Part shown: positions 61,757 to 64,000 of the stretch, in pieces
Position numbering within the stretch: the stretch's first letter is position 1
Layout: the number at the start of each line of letters is the position of its first letter
NCBI GenBank assembly: GCA_963732005.1
Contig: CAVSXT010000005.1
Location: 1,054,001-1,118,000, forward strand
From: JASLEW01 sp963732005
Lineage (GTDB): Bacteria > Acidobacteriota > Thermoanaerobaculia > Multivoradales > UBA5704
Length of the DNA: 64,000 nt
Reading direction: 5' to 3'
Notes under the pieces: generated by a model
Seen by the model: only the letters and a program-made list of their open reading frames with translations
Databases searched by the model: none
What the model was told of the DNA's origin: nothing
Position numbers and translations under genes: made by a program

Positions 61757-62014
61757 ATGAGCGAAGAGATCGACATCCGCAACATCTCGGTCCAGTGCGG
61801 CCACTGCAATACCTACCAGACGCTCTCCGCCTACCGCCGCCGCGAAGGCTGGAACGTCTATGTATATGAGTGCGAGAACGACGTCTGCGACCCCGCCATG
61901 ACCCGCACCCTGATCGAGGTGCCCAGGGAGATGGACGTCTTCGCCCGTCGCGACTCGCAGTGGCGGGGTGGCGGCAAGCACGGCGAGCAGGGGGACGGCA
62001 ATCCGACCGATTGA
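61757..62014 (+). CDS. small zinc ribbon-like protein
   Basis: An 85-residue protein (MSEEIDIRN...) with CGHC near residue 14 and a pair of Cys (CENDVC) about 25 residues later, the arrangement of a zinc ribbon. The C-terminus is charged and Gly-rich. GAGGAGG at 61746-61752 precedes the ATG at 61757; earlier frame codons belong to the opposite gene. Function unknown. Confidence 0.7.
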   Translation: MSEEIDIRNISVQCGHCNTYQTLSAYRRREGWNVYVYECENDVCDPAMTRTLIEVPREMDVFARRDSQWRGGGKHGEQGDGNPTD

Positions 62015-62212
62015 GCGTCGCGCGTCGAGCGGCGGGCGCTGTGCTACGCTGGCCGCGCCGGTGCTCGGCCGGCGATCCGCAGACCCCCCGACCAGTGGCC
62101 AGCACGGTTTCCTTGCCCATGCAATCCGGCGCTGTGCCCATCCGGCCGGACCTGGGGCGCCTGGATCCCGGGGTTTGCGGCGCCCGGGACGGGCCGCAGG
62201 AGGCAGGATCGA

Positions 62213-63046
62213 GTGCGGCCCGCTGAGCTGCGTTTGGGCGGCCTGGCGATCGAAGGCTGGTCGCTGGCCGGCGACGAGACCTGGTTCCGTATCCATCCGC
62301 CCGGTCTGGCCTTCGATACCGGCCGCGGCGCCGCGCAGCTGGCCGGAGCCCGCGACGTCTTCCTCTCACATGGCCATCTGGACCACGCTCTCGGGATGCC
62401 ATACGTCCTGTCGCAGCGTTCCCTGCACCAGAACGCCGACACCCGCGTCTTCTGTCCGGTCGAAATCGCCGAGCCGCTGGCGGCGCTGGCCGCCGCCGCC
62501 GAACGGCTGGAACGCGCGCGCTATCGCTTCGAGATCGTGCCGCTGGCCGCCGGCGCGCGGGTGGAGGTCGGCCGCGACCTGGAGGTCGAGGCCTTCGCCA
62601 CCGACCACGTGGTGCCCAGCCTGGGGTACCACCTGGTGCGCCGCAAGCGGCGGCTGGCCGCCGGTCTGGAGGGGCTCTCCGGGCACGAGCTGGTGGCGTT
62701 GCGCGAGCGCGGCGTCGCCACCGCGGAGGTGGTGGAGGAGCTCTGGCTGTCCTACTGTGGCGACACCGGGCCGCGGGTCTTCGAGCTGGCGCCGGCGCTT
62801 TTCCGCAGCCGCATCCTGATGCTCGAGTGCACTTTCCTCGGCGAGGCGCAGCGCGGCGGCGGCGACCGGTACAAGCACCTGCACATCGAAGACATCGAGC
62901 GCCAGGCGGAGCGCTTCGAAAACGACGCCATCGTGCTTCACCACCTGTCGCGCCGCCACCGTCCGGAAGAGCTGCGGGCCGAGATCCAGCGCCGTCTGCC
63001 GGCCCTGGCGCCGCGGATCCACCTGCTGCTCCAAGGGGTGCCCTGA
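62213..63046 (+). CDS. RNase Z-like metallo-beta-lactamase-fold hydrolase
   Basis: A 277-residue MBL-fold protein with SHGHLDHALGMPY (HxHxDH), a central HVVPSLGY and a C-terminal LHHLSRRH. The fold and motifs resemble ribonuclease Z (tRNA 3' processing), but the exosite arm of RNase Z is not evident and the second-metal ligands are not assigned, so a phosphodiesterase of other specificity is possible. GTG start at 62213; no RBS is obvious. The stop overlaps the next ATG as TGATG. The 198-base gap before it holds nothing recognisable. Confidence 0.72.
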   Translation: MRPAELRLGGLAIEGWSLAGDETWFRIHPPGLAFDTGRGAAQLAGARDVFLSHGHLDHALGMPYVLSQRSLHQNADTRVFCPVEIAEPLAALAAAAERLERARYRFEIVPLAAGARVEVGRDLEVEAFATDHVVPSLGYHLVRRKRRLAAGLEGLSGHELVALRERGVATAEVVEELWLSYCGDTGPRVFELAPALFRSRILMLECTFLGEAQRGGGDRYKHLHIEDIERQAERFENDAIVLHHLSRRHRPEELRAEIQRRLPALAPRIHLLLQGVP

Positions 63047-64000
63047 TGCCGCGGCCGGCGGGCAAAGGCGGCGGCGGTGGTGGCGGTGGCCGCGGAGGCA
63101 GCGCGGGGAGCGGCGGTCGCGCGGGCGGTGGCGGTGGCCGCGGAGGCAGCGCGGGCAGTGGCGGGCGGCGCCCACCCGGGGCGCGCGAGTCCGGGCGGAG
63201 CGGGCCGGGTGGGGTGCGCGGTGCCAAGCCGGGCGCGGGGCGGCGGTCGGCGCCGGCCGGCGGCGCCGGAGGCGAGCGGCGGCGACCGCCGCGGGTCGAG
63301 AGGCCGGAGGGGCCATCTGGCCAGCGGCGAGCCGGAAGCCCGGGCCGACACCAGAGTGCGGAGGGGCCTGGCCCGTCAAGGCCCCGGGTGCCGCGGGGGC
63401 GGGGCGCACCCCACGCAGCGGATCGGCGAGAGCGCCCAACGCGTCCCCGGCCGACTGGGGGGCCGGCTGAACCGGGGCGGTCGGAGAAGCCGGCACGACC
63501 CCGAAGGTCGGAAGGCCCAGACCGCGACCGCAGAGCAACAGGCCCAGACCGCGATCGGAGAGCGATTGGACCCGACCGCAACCGGCGGGCGACTGGACCC
63601 GACCGCAACCGGCGGGCGACTGGTCCGGACCGCGGCCGGCGGGCGGGAGTGCAGGAACGGGCCCAGCGCCACCGGCGCTCCGAGCGGCCGCCCCGGGAGG
63701 CGGCGCACGTCGCACCTCCGGCCCCGGGCCTGCGGCTGGCGCTGATCGAGGAGGCCGAGGTCGAGGTCGAAAAGCTGGTCTTGGGCGGCGACGGGCTGGC
63801 GCGGCTCGAGGGGGTACCGATCTTCATCGCACGGGCGGCTCCCGGGGACCGCCTGCGGGTGCGCTTGACCGAACGACATGCGGACTACGGTCGGGCGGCG
63901 ATCGTCGAGGTGCTGGCGCCCGGCCCCGCACGCCGCCCCGACCCCTATCCTGAGCTCAGCGCCACCGGCCTCTGCGACCTGCAACACCTGGACGATGCGC
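63046..64000 (+). CDS. rlmD: 23S rRNA (uracil-5)-methyltransferase RlmD/TrmA family with long basic leader, partial
   Basis: Frame open to the window end (318 codons seen). The N-terminal 225 residues are low complexity: Gly/Arg-rich segments (GGGGGRGGSAGSGG repeated) and a 9-residue repeat GPDRNRRAT. The visible end contains a TRAM-like domain (EEAEVEVEKLVLGGDGLARLEGVPIFIARAAPGDRLRVRLTE), the usual first domain of RlmD/RumA, then a segment with CDLQHL that fits the Fe-S region. The catalytic domain is beyond the edge. TGATG overlap with the preceding gene suggests coupling. Confidence 0.72.
   Translation, partial: MPRPAGKGGGGGGGGRGGSAGSGGRAGGGGGRGGSAGSGGRRPPGARESGRSGPGGVRGAKPGAGRRSAPAGGAGGERRRPPRVERPEGPSGQRRAGSPGRHQSAEGPGPSRPRVPRGRGAPHAADRRERPTRPRPTGGPAEPGRSEKPARPRRSEGPDRDRRATGPDRDRRAIGPDRNRRATGPDRNRRATGPDRGRRAGVQERAQRHRRSERPPREAAHVAPPAPGLRLALIEEAEVEVEKLVLGGDGLARLEGVPIFIARAAPGDRLRVRLTERHADYGRAAIVEVLAPGPARRPDPYPELSATGLCDLQHLDDA
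63514..63648 (+). repeat. 27-bp tandem repeat encoding GPDRxRRAT
   Basis: In-frame 27-bp units at 63514, 63541, 63568, 63595 and a diverging fifth at 63622. Units 3 and 4 are identical. Each encodes G-P-D-R-(D/N)-R-R-A-(T/I), a strongly basic ninemer. Confidence 0.9.

Overview
The window reads as chromosomal DNA of a GC-rich, Gram-negative bacterium, most likely an acidobacteriote (a Thermoanaerobaculia/Holophagae-like lineage is my guess). Evidence: lipid A and heptose genes (LpxH-like hydrolase, RfaE1/RfaE2, GT9 transferase), an OmpA/Pal lipoprotein, a VWFA protein of the type common in Acidobacteria, class II (B12) ribonucleotide reductase, an MglA GTPase with PilT and PilB, and Ala/Pro/Gly-rich linkers inserted in many housekeeping proteins. 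I see no rRNA, tRNA, CRISPR array, insertion sequence or prophage.

Layout. 1-4.2 kb: MlaE-type lipid transport permease, a small membrane protein, PlsC-like acyltransferase with a heptapeptide repeat, Mrp Fe-S carrier, LpxH-like hydrolase. 4.2-6.4 kb: a less GC-rich patch with a TPR protein and a small exported protein. 6.6-12.3 kb: metallo-hydrolase, aroA, and a TPR/sigma-54 activator split by a frameshift. 12.3-14.7 kb: fRMsr, then a protein with two MerR-like HTH domains joined by AT-hook motifs, with a clear promoter, a 45-bp tandem repeat behind it and a pair of diverged repeats on both sides. 14.7-21.9 kb (minus strand): a Rossmann dehydrogenase, a long MglA-like GTPase, then nrdR-hsp20-lon-thiL with ATGA overlaps. 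22-29.6 kb: a hypothetical gene, then a CIRCE-controlled hrcA-grpE-dnaK-dnaJ-prmA-rsmE operon. 29.8-35.7 kb: ilvE, pilT, recX, alaS, a GC-hairpin repeat, a 62-residue membrane protein. 35.75-42.7 kb (minus): a compact five-gene operon with an alpha-glucan debranching enzyme, an unknown small protein, a terpenoid-cyclase-fold protein, a membrane/coiled-coil protein and a DUF4912-GH57 branching enzyme. 42.9-47.5 kb (minus): pilB and heptose genes. 47.7-52.5 kb: a GldA/GldF/GldG-DUF4340-like ABC system. 52.5-64 kb: amino acid permease, methylmalonyl-CoA mutase (frameshifted), nrdJ behind an NrdR box, TlpA-like thioredoxin, OmpA lipoprotein, VWFA protein, zinc ribbon protein, RNase Z-like hydrolase and the start of an RlmD-like rRNA methyltransferase.

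How it fits together. The most coherent regulation is internal to the window: HrcA has a CIRCE at its own promoter, and NrdR (about 19 kb) has a well-matched box just upstream of the nrdJ promoter (about 56 kb). MglA, PilT and PilB suggest twitching motility and polarity control. The least understood parts are the five-gene alpha-glucan/cyclase-fold operon, the HTH/AT-hook protein with its flanking repeats, and the TPR/exported-protein pair. Two otherwise intact genes (the TPR/sigma-54 activator and the mutase) each carry one apparent extra base in a GC-rich tract, which looks more like sequence error than decay but cannot be settled here.
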